A stretch of 64,000 nucleotides of DNA from Zonotrichia leucophrys gambelii (Eukaryota > Chordata > Aves > Passeriformes > Passerellidae): the NCBI RefSeq assembly GCF_028769735.1, contig NC_088186.1, positions 8,339,001-8,403,000 on the forward strand, read 5' to 3'. A model generated the notes under the pieces. It did not search any database, had not been told where the DNA came from, and worked only from the letters and a program-made list of their open reading frames with translations. The position numbers and the translations under genes were made by a program. Of this stretch, positions 21,082 through 33,847 are shown piece by piece. Every line of letters starts with the position of its first letter. Within the stretch, counting starts at the first letter, position 1.

Positions 21082-22400
21082 TGTCATGGTTTGAACCTGG
21101 CACAGAGCCAGTGCCCCCATGAAAATGCCTCACCCTGGTGTCTGCTGTGAGATGTGACCAGGAATAAGCAAAACAGGCTCCAACTTAAACATAAAGAACA
21201 CTTTATTACCTAAAACTACAGGAAAAATAGGGAAAGACTATAAGGAAAAGAAAAAAAAATTGAAAACCTTACAAAAACCACTTTTCCTCCTCCCCACTCC
21301 CTGACTTTCCCAATCCAATACATTCTCTCAAAAAACACCAACTGCCCAGCCCGGCACGACACTTTAGTATACTCAAACTGCAGTTCATGAAGAGGAAAGG
21401 AGTCCTTCTCGTTCCATAGGCTTCTGGAAACACACTGAAACTTCGGATGCTTCTTTGTCACTTCGGCACCGCCCGGGGAAAAGAAAAAAAGTCTTTTTGC
21501 CGCTTGTGACATGTTCTTTCCATGCCCAGTGCTCTCACCACCGAGACATGGCCAGAGCTGCTTTTAGGGTGGTCTTTCAAGGATGCCTTGTCTCACTCCA
21601 AAAAGGCACAGTCTCTGCTTTTGGGACAACTGTCCCCCCCATATTTTTCCAACCCCCTGGGGCCGGGGGTCCTCACGAATGAACCCTCCTGGTTTTGAGG
21701 CACTGCCTCCCCCTAAATGCAGTCTGTGTCACAGGAACAACTGAGTCCATGGCTACAAGAAAAAGTCCAGCCAAAAGGCCACTCCAAATCATCTCTCCCC
21801 ATCCAATCATCTCCACAATCTCCGGGCCAAGTCATCTCATCTCTCATCTCCCTTCTTATTCAGCTTCGAGGAGGATTAGCATTTTTGTAAGGCCCCAGTC
21901 ATGCAAGAAAGGGTTAAAAGTTTTCAGTCTCTCTGCTGTCGGTCCCGGAGCGACTCCCACGCACGCTGCCCACATGCTGCCGCTCCGGCCGGGCAGTCTC
22001 CCTCCTTCTCCTCCTGGCTGGCTGCTCTCCTGGGGGGGGGGGGAGGGGGGGGCTGGCTGCCCGAGGGCTGACTCTCTGGGACCTTCCACCCTTCCATCCT
22101 CGAAGCCCCCCCGAAGCCCCCTCAACCCCATCTCTGTCCAGGCCCCGGGCCTACCGCATGGCCGGCCCCTCCCCCGCCCAGCAGCAGCAGGCCGGGCGGG
22201 GGAGAGAGATCTGAACTCCTCGCTGCGATGTCCAAAAGAGGAAGTGCCAAGGGCAGTGCCCTGCTTTTAACCCCTGTGTATTCTCGGAGGTGTGTCCAAA
22301 CCCCACTGGCCACACCGGACGCCAGTCTCAAACCCAAAACCTTCATTGGTTTGACCACAGCTTCCCAGAATTCCCACTCCTTCCTGGTCAAACCATGACA
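21082..22400 (-). mobile_element. Long (1.3 kb) GC-rich solo LTR, type D
   Basis: The ends are a perfect inverted repeat, TGTCATGGTTT at 21082 and AAACCATGACA ending 22400, and CCAGC flanks both sides (21077-21081 and 22401-22405), giving a 5-bp target duplication. TTTATT at 21202-21207 is AATAAA on the minus strand near its 3' end. The central part (about 21940-22210) is very GC-rich with many CpG and a long G run at 22031-22051. I recall such long LTRs opening TGTCATGGTTTGACC from bird genomes. Several open frames cross it (191 codons at 21695-22270) but they show no domain and I treat them as chance results of base composition. No internal viral genes flank it. Confidence 0.93.
22031..22051. 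repeat. G run inside the type D LTR
   Basis: Twelve or so G, one A, then eight G. It is capable of forming a G-quadruplex on this strand and is also a place where sequencing or assembly length may be wrong. Confidence 0.85.
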
Positions 22401-22405
22401 CCAGC

Positions 22406-24351
22406 AAACCCAAAACCGTGGCTAATCCCCTCTTTTGTGACACCTCCACTGGGGGATATTCTGTCACAAGGAGCTGGTATTAAGTGAGGAAAAAGGCCAG
22501 AGTGCTGTGTCAGGTGCTGGGGTACATTGTGGATGCACAGAGTGCTCAAACACAGCTCCAGGTCTGGCTGGAATCAGAACACATTCCTTGCCCTGAGCTG
22601 TCAGCTCCCCTCTGTCTCCTCCTGCAAGACCCTGACTGACCCCAGCCCCATCCCATCTCCCTCCTTGGCTTTATCCAGCCAGTGTTTTGAGACACAAATA
22701 AGCTGTCTTGTGAGCTGGAGGTTCCAAAAAGAAGAGAGAAACTTGCTGCATCAGTCAAATTCCTGAACTCCTCTTTCTCTAAGCTGTAGCTGGGCAAGCA
22801 TCCATAGAGTCCAGGAGCAAGACAGCAAAAAGAAGCAGGGAAGGAGGGAAGGAAGGGGCCAGGGGAGGACACAAAAAGTTATGAACTAAAATTATGAAAT
22901 GGAGAGGAAAGGGTAAAGTCTGGTGAAGGAGGAAAGGAATAAAGAGGGAAGACAAGGAGAAACTCTAAGAAAAGTGGCACATGGTGTCTGCCTGGAGAGT
23001 CAGCATAGATTTAGATTTCACTGTTAGACGAGGGAATCAATGGCTGGCCCCACGCCTCATGCTGGCAGCCTCTGCTGTTCTGATCTCAGGACCAGCATCT
23101 GTCAGCAATTTTCAAGAGGAACCATTAGAAATCACAATGTTTAACAGTTTGTCTTGGCCCCCTGGAATTTTACCACCCCCATCAGCTACTGAAAAAAAAA
23201 AAAAAAAGCAGGGGGTTGGAAGGAGGAGAGGGGAGGAGGAAAGGAAAACAAAATGGTACTTGTGAGATTTAATGTGTGCCTCCCCCTTTTCCCCCCTGCT
23301 TGTTTTCCACATCCGCAGAGGTGATCTATGGATGGTGGGGCTGGCTTCACTCCTGGCCACTCCAACGGGTGCTGGATGGGAGCAGAGCTGGCTGGGGACT
23401 CCCTGTGAGCAGAACCCAGGCCTGTGTGCTGGGGAGCCCTGCAGGAAGCACAGCAGACCCCAAGATTTACAGCAAACTGCTCCTGACACCAGAGTGACTC
23501 CTGGGCACCTCACACACAAACCCGGCCGAGAGAGACGCGGCCTTTCCCAGCAGTGCCTCAGTCACTTGGCTACCAGCAGATGATTTATTCCATCTGTTCT
23601 TCCCTGCACATCTCTAAATAGGGAGCCACAAAAGGCACTGTGGGGACTGAGGGAAGGGAAGGGAAGAGCAGTTTCTCAGAGGGTTTTGGCAGGGCTGGCC
23701 CTGTGTGGTGCTCCATGGAGAGGACACCCAACGCTCACAATCCAAAGGTTTTCAAAGGAAGTTCTTCAAAGGGCTGGTCCAGCTTGGCACTGATAAAACT
23801 GGTAAAAACAAGACTGAATGAAGGAGAACAAATCACTGTGGTGAGGTTTGAATGTGTTTTCTGCAGTGCCAGTGGAAGCCACTGTGCGGAAGGAGAGCCT
23901 GAGGTGGCAGCTGAAGGCTGGTCTGTCCCAGCACTGGGGACTCTGTGCCCAGAGGCTCACAGGGACCACAGTCAGGCAACCGGGACATTTTCCTGCCTTA
24001 ATCCAGCCCCTGATGCTGCAGGGATTCCAAATTACATCAAAGGCTGGGTGGGATTTCACATCCAGACCTGAATTTTGATGCTGCCTCAACCTCTACATGA
24101 GCTCAGTTATGTAATTCCAGGGAGGTGAGATCTGTTTGTGACCAGCTGGATTGTGCAGGATGAACCTCACGTTTCAGTTCTTCCACAGACATAACTATGG
24201 GCTGGTTATGACTATTGGTCTTTAAGTATGTGATTTATATGGTTCTGCGAGATAATTTGTGGTTTATAGACTCAAAGACTCCAGTTTATACAGGCTCCAT
24301 CAGGCCTTGCCAGGAGAGAAGAGAATTTGTAGAGTTCAAATGAGCCTCACC
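22406..24351. other. Single-copy stretch with one A16 run
   Basis: About 1.9 kb. A run of 16 A stands at 23192-23207, followed by a purine-rich stretch; I see no target duplication or gene remnant that would make it a retrocopy tail. Frames are short. Nothing else is recognised. Confidence 0.45.
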
Positions 24352-24404
24352 AGCTGGACATGTTGATTTTAAAGGTTCTTTCCAACCTAAATGATTCTGT
24401 GATC
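24352..24404 (+). mobile_element. CR1 LINE, minimal 3' tip
   Basis: GTTGATTTTAAAGGTTCTTT, CCAACCTAAATGATTCTGTG and ATCC give the last 50 bases of a CR1 element in plus orientation. It is an extreme 5' truncation. Confidence 0.75.
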
Positions 24405-27400
24405 CAACATTACCTGTGAACGGAGGAGCAGAACCTGGATTTTGACTCACTCTCCTCAGAGAGAAGGAAACTGTACCTTGAGTTCCTGTTCCACAACACC
24501 AAAATGAATTTCCTCACAGAACCACTGACTTTCCAGTGGTAATTTGCTAGACAAAAAGCTCAGGTTAAATACAGACATTTGGGAAGTTACTCCTGGGCAG
24601 AAGGCCACATAATCAGTGTGATTTGATTTATTTTTTAGAGCATTTGGAGCCCCTCTACAGGTCTCAGAGCAGCCCCAGGACCCCTGTCCAGCCCCTCTCT
24701 CCAGCTCAGAGATGAACCCAGGTGGGCAGGCTGAGCCAGGAGTGACAGAGACACCCAGGGCAGAGATGTCCCTCAGCCTCTGCTGCAAAGCCCTTCCAAA
24801 CACAGAAGCCAAAGGAGTTTTGAGACCTTCCAGGCAGAAGAGAACAAAATGAGTTTTTCAGATCCCCTGGACACTCAAAGGGAGTGCAAACACAATGTGA
24901 CCTGCAGCATTTCAGAGCCTGCATTCCAGCAGCACCATAACAAAATGCAGGTTATTTAATGTCATTCACACCAGGCACAGGGTGACAGACATGGACAGAG
25001 AGGTTTAATCAGACTAAAACCAAGCAGAAGGCATTGTCTTGGCTGTCAGATCTTGATCTGCCTGCACATGGCATTTGCAGTCCAGCCAAGTTTTAGAAAA
25101 TGCCTTTAATGAGCTAAACCAAGCTTGGCTACCTTTGACATTGTCTAGATTACCAGAGAGAAACTGTAGGGTTCAGATTACTGAAAAGATAAGTCCTTAT
25201 TTGATACATTTGGTTCATATTTGAAAGATTGCACCGAGTTTTATTACTCAGTTCTATCCCTATTTTCACAGTCAATCAGCTAAATAAGTTGTCTTTTAAT
25301 TTTTTTTTCTTTCCTTTGGAAGAAAAAAAATATTTCCTGATTAAAATGACATGATTCAGGATTTTAGCAAGAAGCAGAGAAATCTTAGCATCTGTTTTCA
25401 CATTGCCTTGACAGGGACGGTCCTCAATTAAGGATCTTATTTAAAGTGTCTCCTCCTGCATTATATCAAATTCTGGTGATTCTGCTGAAAGTTGAAAATG
25501 TGCACACATGGCAACCACAGACTCGGAGTCCAAAGGTGATGGAGCTGTCAGGAAAGCAAGGAATACATTCTGGATTAGCTGCAGAGGAGATGGATCATGG
25601 AAACTAAGAGAGACTGTGGCAGCTTGGCCAGTGCCTAGGAACACTTTGGGTCCAAGTCTCTTGGAGTGTTTACTGGGGAAGTACAAAATATTCTCCAAAT
25701 CCCAGCCAGTGACTTTTAAATTAATCTGTTGCTTTTTCCATGTTTAATTTGCTTTAACTGCCTTGTTTGATTGAGCATGGCTTTTTTTTTTTTTAGTTCA
25801 CTTTGGGTATCTCTGACAATCCAGGTGCTTCCCACTGCTGCAGTTGGAAGAGTTAGGGTACCTTAGAGAATCAATCAGCCTATTTGGGCACAGGGAAAAA
25901 CCAAAAATTAAAAAAGTAAATAATAATTTTTAAAAAAATAAAGTTTGGGTTTCTCAGCTTTGTTTTTGTCACCTCAAAAAGGTGTGAAAGCATTTGCAGG
26001 AGATTGTATGAACAGAGAGCTGGATTACGTATCCCAGATCCCTGGACCTGGTCTGTTCACCTCTTGCCCTTGGACCAGCCCTTGAGCCCTGAGCCATCAG
26101 GGAGGGATTCCAGCACAACCACCCTGCTTTACTCCAGTCAGAACCTTGGCCCATCATGTTATTCCTGCCCAAACTCCTTGTTTAAATCATTAATCCCCCA
26201 TTAACACCTGCCCTGGTTTCAGGGGTGTGCAGTTCCTGCAGTGTTTGCAGCTCTCACCCTGCACAAACCTCTCTGTCCCTCTGGAGCTGTAAATGTTTGA
26301 TTCCTTCCAGCAGCTCATCCCTGGGACCAGCTCAGAGGACATTTCTGGGTGATGCTGTCATCTTTCCTGAAGCAAAACAAGTCCTTCAGAGCAGAGGATG
26401 GATTAATTCTCCTTGGAAGTTTTATGTAAGCCTTGGTTTGGAGGCAGCAGCGCTCAGCAGGGTGAGCCCAGGATGCATCCAGCATTCCCTGTTGGGAAGA
26501 ACCAAACCATTTCTTTGGGATTTCCTCAGCTTCCCCTCCTCAGAACCACTTACTGAACATTTTGGTCTTTCTCTGGTGCTGTGAGTTTGAGAGAGAAGCC
26601 TTAAAGAGCAGAAACAAACCTGCAGCAGAATACAGATGAATTTCAGCAGATGGAAGATGAATTTTCCCATCTGTACCAAGGCCCTGGGAGGAGTCCAGGA
26701 AAAGCAGGTGTATCTCATTTCAGGAGCATTCAAGTAAATAACAACCCCACTCTGGAACAAAATGAAGGCTCCACAGAGCTGCAGCTGATGCCTGCAGAGT
26801 GTCAGGAGCTGATTTTTTGACCTTCCCGGATCACTAAGAGCAAATATTTATTTGAGTGTACAAGAATTAAGTCCCAGAATATCACTGGAAATCAGGGATG
26901 CTGGTTAAGTTTTCCGTCCTTTTGAAACTTCTATGAATTCCTGGCTGTATAGGATAATTTGTTTGGTCATTGCTTCAATCTATGTGTACTTCTAATGGTT
27001 TCAAGCAGGACACTCCACCTTCTACTACAAAGAGAAGTGACTTGCAGTGGGAAAATCCTGTTTTTTCACATCTCAGGCTGAGGAGGATAAAAAGAGCAGG
27101 ACAAAAACCAGCACCATATGACCTCTGTGTATTCCAGAATGATTTTTTGACTCAAACAAAATTCCAATATTTTCAATATTTTGACAATATATTCATCTGT
27201 GCAGACACATCCACACTATGGGGTTAATGTAGGTGAAAAGCACCAAGGTTAATTTAGCTTTGATTAAAAGAGTGACCCTGACAAGCACCCTGTGCATGCC
27301 CATGGTTGTTTCTGGGATAACTGGAGCCATTTCCTGGAGGTCTCCACCCCACAGCCAGTGGGTGCTGCCATGTAGATACAACCAAATGCCACAGTTGGTT

Positions 27401-27414
27401 AAAAGATATACCTG
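24405..27414. other. Single-copy stretch, nothing firm
   Basis: About 3 kb. The part 25060-25450 is AT-rich and has an even composition like conserved non-coding DNA, but that is only an impression. No repeat family, exon or RNA gene is recognised. Confidence 0.4.
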
Positions 27415-28076
27415 GGGCTGTGTATTTTATCCCCATCTGTGAGAGCTGGGGCAGTTCTCTGCTGTCCATGGGCAGTTGTTTCTTTCTCTCTCCCACACCA
27501 ACCCTCCCTCCAGGAGATCTCTGCTGTCCATGGCCACTGAGTGTCCCTGCAGGGCTGATCCCATTCCAGCATCCCATGGGGAGATGCTGCGCCCAGGGCA
27601 GGAGCCAAGCATTCCTACCTGGATCCAACCTGAGCCTGGCACAGCACAGCAGCCTTTGCCCCCTGCATTGCCAGAGGAGCAGCTTTCTGCTGCCCTGCAT
27701 GGCCAGAGGGAGCCCAGGCCCATCTGCAGCAGCCCTGGAGCTGCAGAGGAAAACTCCCCCCTTGTGCAGGATCCGTGCTGCAGCAGAGCCACAGCTGGCA
27801 CTGCAGGAGGGCTGAGCCCCCATGGATGGGGCTGGGACACCGCCCTGACACACAGGGGGACAGGTCAGATTCAGTGGTTTGTTTTCTTTTTTTGTACTAT
27901 TGCATTTGTATTTTTAATTTTCCTAGTAAAGAACTGTTATACCTACTCCCATATCTTTGCCTGAGATCCCCTTAATTTCAAAATGATAATAATTCAGAGG
28001 GACGAGGTTTACATTTTCCATTTCAAGTGAGGCTCCTGCCTTCCTTAGCAGACACCTGTCTGTTCAAACCGAGGCA
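27415..28076 (+). mobile_element. LTR, type E, plus copy
   Basis: This shares its order with the reverse complement of 51447-52080: a GATGCTGCGCCCAGGGCAGG / GATGCTCCGCCCAGAGGGAG segment, GGAGCCAAGCATT, GCAGGATCCGTGCTGC, CTGGCACTGCAGGAGGGCTG, GACACACAGGGGGACAGGTC, CCTAGTAAAGAACTGTTAT (AGTAAA in place of the usual polyadenylation hexamer), and the end GGCTCCTGCCTTCCTTAGCA, GACACCTGTCTGTTCAAACC. The 3' boundary is set by this last match; the 5' boundary is an estimate. I recognise the family as frequent in songbirds. No viral genes follow. Confidence 0.75.
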
Positions 28077-28116
28077 CACAGTTCACCTCACATCTCACCA
28101 ATCAGCAGCCAATCAC

Positions 28117-28335
28117 TGGATTTGAGTAGGAAAAAATTCTTCACCAAAAGGAGTGTCCAGCTCTGGAAGAGGCTGCCTAGGGCAGTGCTGGAGTCACCAT
28201 CCCTGGAGGTGCTTGAAAGCCATGGAGATGTTGCTGCTGGGGACATGGATTAGGGTGGACTTGGCAGTGCTGGGGGAATTTGGTGATTTGATGATCTCAA
28301 AGGTCTTTTCCAACCTAAACAATTCTATGGCTCTA
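28117..28335 (+). mobile_element. CR1 LINE, 3' end, second subfamily
   Basis: GAAAAAATTCTTCACCAAAA, GAGGCTGCCTAGGGCAGTGC, TGGAGTCACCATCCCTGGAG, GGTGCTTGAAAGCCATGGAG, GATGATCTCAAAGGTCTTTT, CCAACCTAAACAATTCTATG form the classic GGTGATGATCT-type CR1 tail, ending at the terminal repeat. It lies about 40 bp after a type E LTR. Confidence 0.92.
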
Positions 28336-31300
28336 CAACATTTGAAAAATATGTCTTTGAGATCACAAGGCTTTGCCGTGCCCCACTCTCACTTCTCTTT
28401 TATGGATTCAACTGTGCGTGTGTTGAATCACCAAGACATCCTAAAACTATTTTATAACATGCTCAGAAAATTCAGTGGAAGGAAAGAAAGCATCATGGCA
28501 GTGGGAACCACAGTTTAAGTTATTCCTTTTCCCTGGAAATTATGGGTCAGGTTGTGTCTCCCAGACAGAAATTGTGCTGTTGCTGTCCTGCTCTTCCCAA
28601 AACCACAGTGTGGTCCCCATACAGAGGGGATGGATATGAGAGCAGGAGGCAGAAGGAGCCTGGAAAAAAAGAACATCAGTTCTGAGGGTAAACTGCAGTG
28701 ATTACTGACTCACAAACCATCATCAAAAATGAACAAATCTCTCCTTTTACTGGGAGAATAAGCAAAAATGGCTGGACAGGATGTGCTTAAACTCCTCTCT
28801 GGTTGGGACTTTCATGCCCTCCATTTCCCCACAATCCTTCCCTGCCCTACACCCACACAAACCTTTGCTACATTGTGGTGTCTAAAAATATATACATGAA
28901 TTGTCAGATTCCTGTTATTTTAGTGGAGATCACGATTTCCTTGTTGTGGTCACAACTATAAGCATCTCTAAGAAAACATTTAAAGCTCTGGCTGAGGTTT
29001 GGGTTTGAAATGAAGGAACTGGAAGTGAAGAGAGGTCCTGGCCAAAGTCAACCAAGACAAGAGGGAGTGAAGGAATGTAAAAGAGTCTGGAAAAGTTGAG
29101 CTGCACAGTGCTTAGAGTCCAGAAAGTGCTGGGGATGCAGACTGGGATCTTTTATACATCAGACAGTTGAGTTCAAGCTTCAGCTCTATCCTTTAAACCC
29201 CTTTTTGCCCATTTCATTATGAATATCATCACTAAAGTCTAAATGAAAACTTTTGGAGCTGCCCTAAGGAGTGTGACCCCCACCAATGCCCAGACTTGGA
29301 GCAGTTTGATTTCTGAGAACTGCCCACCATAATTTGGGCCACAGTGGCACAGAGGAAGGAGAGACACTGCCTTGTCAGCCCTGAGGCATTGCCAGCCCTT
29401 GCACACAGCATTTCTTGAAAGGGGAAAATACCACAGCACAACCGCGTGAACACAAAATTGTCATTAAAGAAATCCACCCTGCCTGGCAGCCAAGAACACA
29501 AACCCAAAATCACAGGCTTGACTTTGAGTCAGGGTGTTTTGATAAAACATGAAAACCAACTGATTTCTGCAGAGGGGGAAGCTAAAGATAGATCTGAGCA
29601 AATTGACAGCATCAGCAGCATTCAGGGCTGGACAGCCTGGCTGGAAACCTCCTTCCAAGAAGAGACAGGGATATGCAGGAGCTCAGCTCCTTCATATTTA
29701 CCTCTCCCACAGACCCCACCTTCCAAATGCCTCTAAGAATAGCTTTCTGTGAAATGCTTTGCACTTTGGTGCTGAAGGATCTCACAGCCCCAGAGCTCCC
29801 AGACAGGCTGGCTTCAGAGAGTCCCTCTGAAAAGGAGTTCCAGCAGCAAATCCTGCCCAGGGAAGACGTGGAGGAGGGCAGTGGAAAAATTTGCCTATAG
29901 AAGGAGCAAAATTAGACTGACACAGTAAGAGTCTTACTGTAAAAGAGAATGGAAAGGAAAATCTGCAAGTCAATGAGAGAATTCACAGGGATAAATAGAA
30001 AAAGGCAGATGTCAATGAGTCACTGCTTGCTCAGAGAAATCAGCCTTTTGCCTTTTCTTTGAGTCACTGGCACGTCCTGCAGCAGCAGCAGAGGCAGCAG
30101 CGACCTCTTGACATGAACCATTTTTAACAATTCATTACTCATATGGTTCTTCAGCCCTTTAAAAGCTCTGTGAAGGATTGAAGAACACGTCACCCCTCAC
30201 CCATGGTATTCCCCACCTGGAACACAGGCTGGGGGCAGCCCTTGGATGTGAGGGAGCCTGTCAGAGGACAGATTTGGGGCTCACAGGGATTCCCATACCT
30301 GCAGTTCTTGGTGGGTGCTCTGGGAATGACCCTGCAACATTCAGGAGTCACCAGCAAAAAAATCAAAAAATACCACAAAAACAACTGGCTGGGCCAAAAA
30401 CGCCTCCAAAAAATGTGTGAAGTTCTTGTCAGCTCCACCATAAAACACCAACCCCTCACTTTCAGTCCACTGCAGGAGTTCTTAATAAAGCTGTGAAAAA
30501 TGTGTTCCTCAGAGGGACACAAACATCCAGAGGTGCTCTGGGGTCCAGATGTGAAGCTATAGGGTCATAGCAAGGGGAGAGGAAAGCACACAACATGAAA
30601 CATCACAAAATGCTTCCCAGCTTCCAGGCAAGGTGGTCTGGCCCAGCAGCCTGGTGCTAAGCCCTTAATCTACAGACTGCAGTTTTACATCTGTCAGTGT
30701 TTTTTGGGGGCTCATTTTCCCTTGCAGGATAAGTTATGTATAGCATGTGGAGCTGTGTATGCAGCACAGAATCAAGTGGCATGTAAAGAATGCAGCCAGG
30801 AGAAGGAACTTATTGGAATCACATGGGATTTTTAGATTGCATGTTTCCTGGCCAGCTTCCATCAGCCCCACTCCCTTATTTTTCAGTCTGGTTATCAGAA
30901 ACCATCTCAAGGTTCCTCTGTCTGCCAGATTTGTGCGTGACTGTTCCCCTGCACATCTTGCTACAAGGGACAGTCAGTCCCAGGGCATCTTTGGACTACA
31001 AATGGATTTAACCTCAAACCAATGTAATTTCTTTTTTTTGCAGGGCTTTTTCCTACCCTGCAATCATGCTTAGCTTCTTTCCCAGGACCATGACACAGTG
31101 ATGTCAGAGAAAGGAGCAATTTCTGATTCAGCAGGGCAGGCTGTGGTACCCACCAGCTTTCACACTGCCATCACTCCAGACTGCAGGAAAGACGCACTAA
31201 AAATGAAATCGGGATGAAATCCTGAATGCAGATCCTCAATTTAGAACTGTTTCCCTTCCAGAAGTCACTCCAAAGGTTGTGAGAAATGAGCAGGGGGTGT

Positions 31301-33843
31301 CAGAGGGAATTAGGATACGAGAGGATAGTTCTGTTATTGATTTGATATTGATTTCAAGAATTAACAGCCATAAAAGAGAAACAAAAGATGTTTTGCTGCT
31401 TATACATGAGCTGGACCTGTGTTTTGCAAAGGAGAGGGCTTCAGTCTCAAGGCTTGCTGAAATGAGGCATTTCTGACATGAATTTCTGACATCATGTGTT
31501 GCTTTGCCCAGTGAAGCAATAACAGCTCCTTCCTCTTACAGAGCAAGCTCTGCTTATGGAGGAGAAATAGTGAAACAGAGAAATGTGACTTGAAAAAGTG
31601 ACATGGAAAAGTGAATAGAATAAAAGTTAAGAGTTGTTTGCACACTCTCAACCTGTCTAACCATCCAAATCCAGCCATGGCTGTCAAACACATCATGAAA
31701 ATGACTTCTGAAATGAAGGGGTGATATCAAATTCCTTTGAAACCCAGTTCTAAACTCAGGAATTGTGCTGTGTGCCTGGTGAGTGGGTCATTTGTGAGAC
31801 ATCCTGGGCAGAGACATTTAGTTGGACACTTCTCAGAGAAGGCAGTGTTATGGTTGCTATTTCAGTAAAGGGCGTATCTAAGGTTTGGTAAGAATATTCA
31901 GGGGACAGCTGGATCCTTTGAAAGACTGTGGAAGAAGAAAAAATGAGGCAGAAGTTGGGCAAAAGAGATTCTTTCCACATCAGAACTGCACTAAACTCCT
32001 CCTGGTGCTCACACTGGGTGAGAGATTCAACCCAGAGAAAAGGGTCTGCTCCCAACTGAGCCCTCCAGGCAGAGCAAGGGAATTGTTGTTAGGGTTAGCA
32101 CTTAGTTACTCCCTCCTACAAACTGACAAACATCAGCCCAGACTTGTAATTGCTTTCAAACTTCAGCCAGCTGCCATGGGGAAGAGGTTGGAAGACCATA
32201 AATATTGGCTGACAAAACACTGGAACGGATCCAGGCTCCTACGCAGAGGAACATGTTGGGTAAGAGCTCCCTGTGACTTGGTTTTGACTAGAAATGAGTT
32301 TTATCCTGATTTTTCAAGCTCTTCACAGCCTTGGGTGCTGGAGAAAATATAATAGGTTGGGAATCTTGCAAATAGTCAAATGTGTCCCAAGGTTCCTGGG
32401 GAATCAGCCACATTTGCCCACTTTGCTCAGGATTTATGGACCCAGCAGCTGAATGGGCAGGAGCTCTAGTCAGGTCTTCACACAAAGTCTCCCTTCTCAA
32501 GGAGTACAATTTTGCATGGAAAGATGGAAATGAAACTAAAACAAAGCCCTGTCTAAGTCATGGAAGTTATCACCCTCACTGGGCTTAAAGCAGAAATTAT
32601 TCCACCACACCATCACCTACTCTGAATCAGCACCTAGAAGGTGAAACTTTCCCCACAGGTCAAACCACTGGTGAAGATGGATATTTTGAAGATCAAAATA
32701 CAAACATAAGTAAACTAAGTAAATGTGGTTGGAATACCTGGTTGGAAAAGCAGCTGTGCAAACACTGTGGCTGTGATTTGGAAATCGGTCTGTGCTTAAT
32801 AAAGCACTCTCTGGAGACAAGGATCTCCATGGCAAGATTGTCCCCAACAAATCCATATTTGTGGAAGGAATGGACTGCAGGAGGGACAGGTAGTAAGACG
32901 CAGCTTTCACTTCTAAGTAACTGCACTGACTGTGCATTGGGAAATAATTGATTTGCTGAACAATGAGCCAAAGGTCTCCTTGGGCTGTTTTGGGGGGAAA
33001 TGCTGACATCAGCTCAAAGGCCTCAGTCACAGCCTCACAATATATTTTGTTAATCAATGCAGAGGTTACCTGTAGGCCAGCATGAAATGAGCCTCTTGGG
33101 GCGAGCAATATTTTATTAACAAACACCCAGTGATTTACCCCTTCTGCAAACAGGCTGAGCTTTGGGTCTCCAGGACCAGCCCAAGACCTTTGATCTTACC
33201 TGAGTGCAAAGCCAACAAAAACCTTTCCTGGATTTGGAGTTGTTGCCTTTGAACAAGGGAGTGTCTGAGGCTACTGAGCCCCAGCTGAAAGCACTCGTGG
33301 GCTCTCATCTGCCCACAATTTAATTGCTATTTCAGTTAAAGCAGATTAGTTGCAAACTCGAGTTTAATTTAAGGTTACCAGGGAAAGAATCAACCGCAAT
33401 CAGTGGTAATTTATGAAACAAATTAATTGCTTCATTGCTAGAGCACTGCATAACATATTCAATCCAGTCTTGCCTCAACTATTTATCAGTAGTTTTAAAC
33501 CAAACAAAACACAGGTTCTCTGAAGAGCTCTTCAGGCTCTGCACTCCCACCTTTCCACTGTTTTCATTTCACTCTGTTTCCATGGCCACCGTTATCTCTT
33601 AAAATCATTTTGACTCATCAGTTCTTCCCCACACAGGAGTCCAACTAAAGAGGTGGGTTAGTCATGGCTGTAAAGGCTTAGCAATTAAAAACCCAAAGAG
33701 CAGACAGCAAGGTGTTATCACTGAGGGGAGCAGCAGGACTAGCATTGGGGTATGGAACCAGACAGTGCAAAGCACAGAACCACTCGCAGGATTTTTACCT
33801 TTCTGCCCTATTTGTTTTATTTTGATGTCCAGACTGAATACTG
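28336..33843. other. Longest repeat-free block, no gene recognised
   Basis: About 5.5 kb without any transposon I can name. Frames up to 169 codons (32617-33126 minus) show no domain. Two sections, 32640-33120 and 33300-33480, have the balanced, slightly AT-rich texture and the TAATTG/CAATTA words typical of conserved regulatory DNA. That is an impression and not evidence of function. Confidence 0.4.
33300..33480. promoter_or_regulatory. Candidate conserved non-coding element
   Basis: Dense in homeodomain-like words: ACAATTTAATTGC, GATTAGTTGC, TTTAATTTAAGG, GGTAATTTATG, AAATTAATTGCTTCATTG. It holds no repeat and no ORF. By analogy with vertebrate developmental enhancers it could be a regulatory element. 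Conservation cannot be judged from one sequence. Confidence 0.2.
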
Positions 33844-33847
33844 GGAT

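Noticed and set aside
22031..22051. G run considered as a telomeric or quadruplex regulatory element
   Set aside because: It is a plain homopolymer inside an LTR; length may be unreliable, and no TTAGGG-type repeat is present.
21695..22270. 191-codon plus-strand frame
   Set aside because: It lies antisense within the GC-rich type D LTR; stop codons are rare there because of base composition.
23192..23207. A16 run as a possible processed-pseudogene tail
   Set aside because: No gene-like sequence upstream and no flanking direct repeat. The same applies to the A runs at 34631 and 50679.
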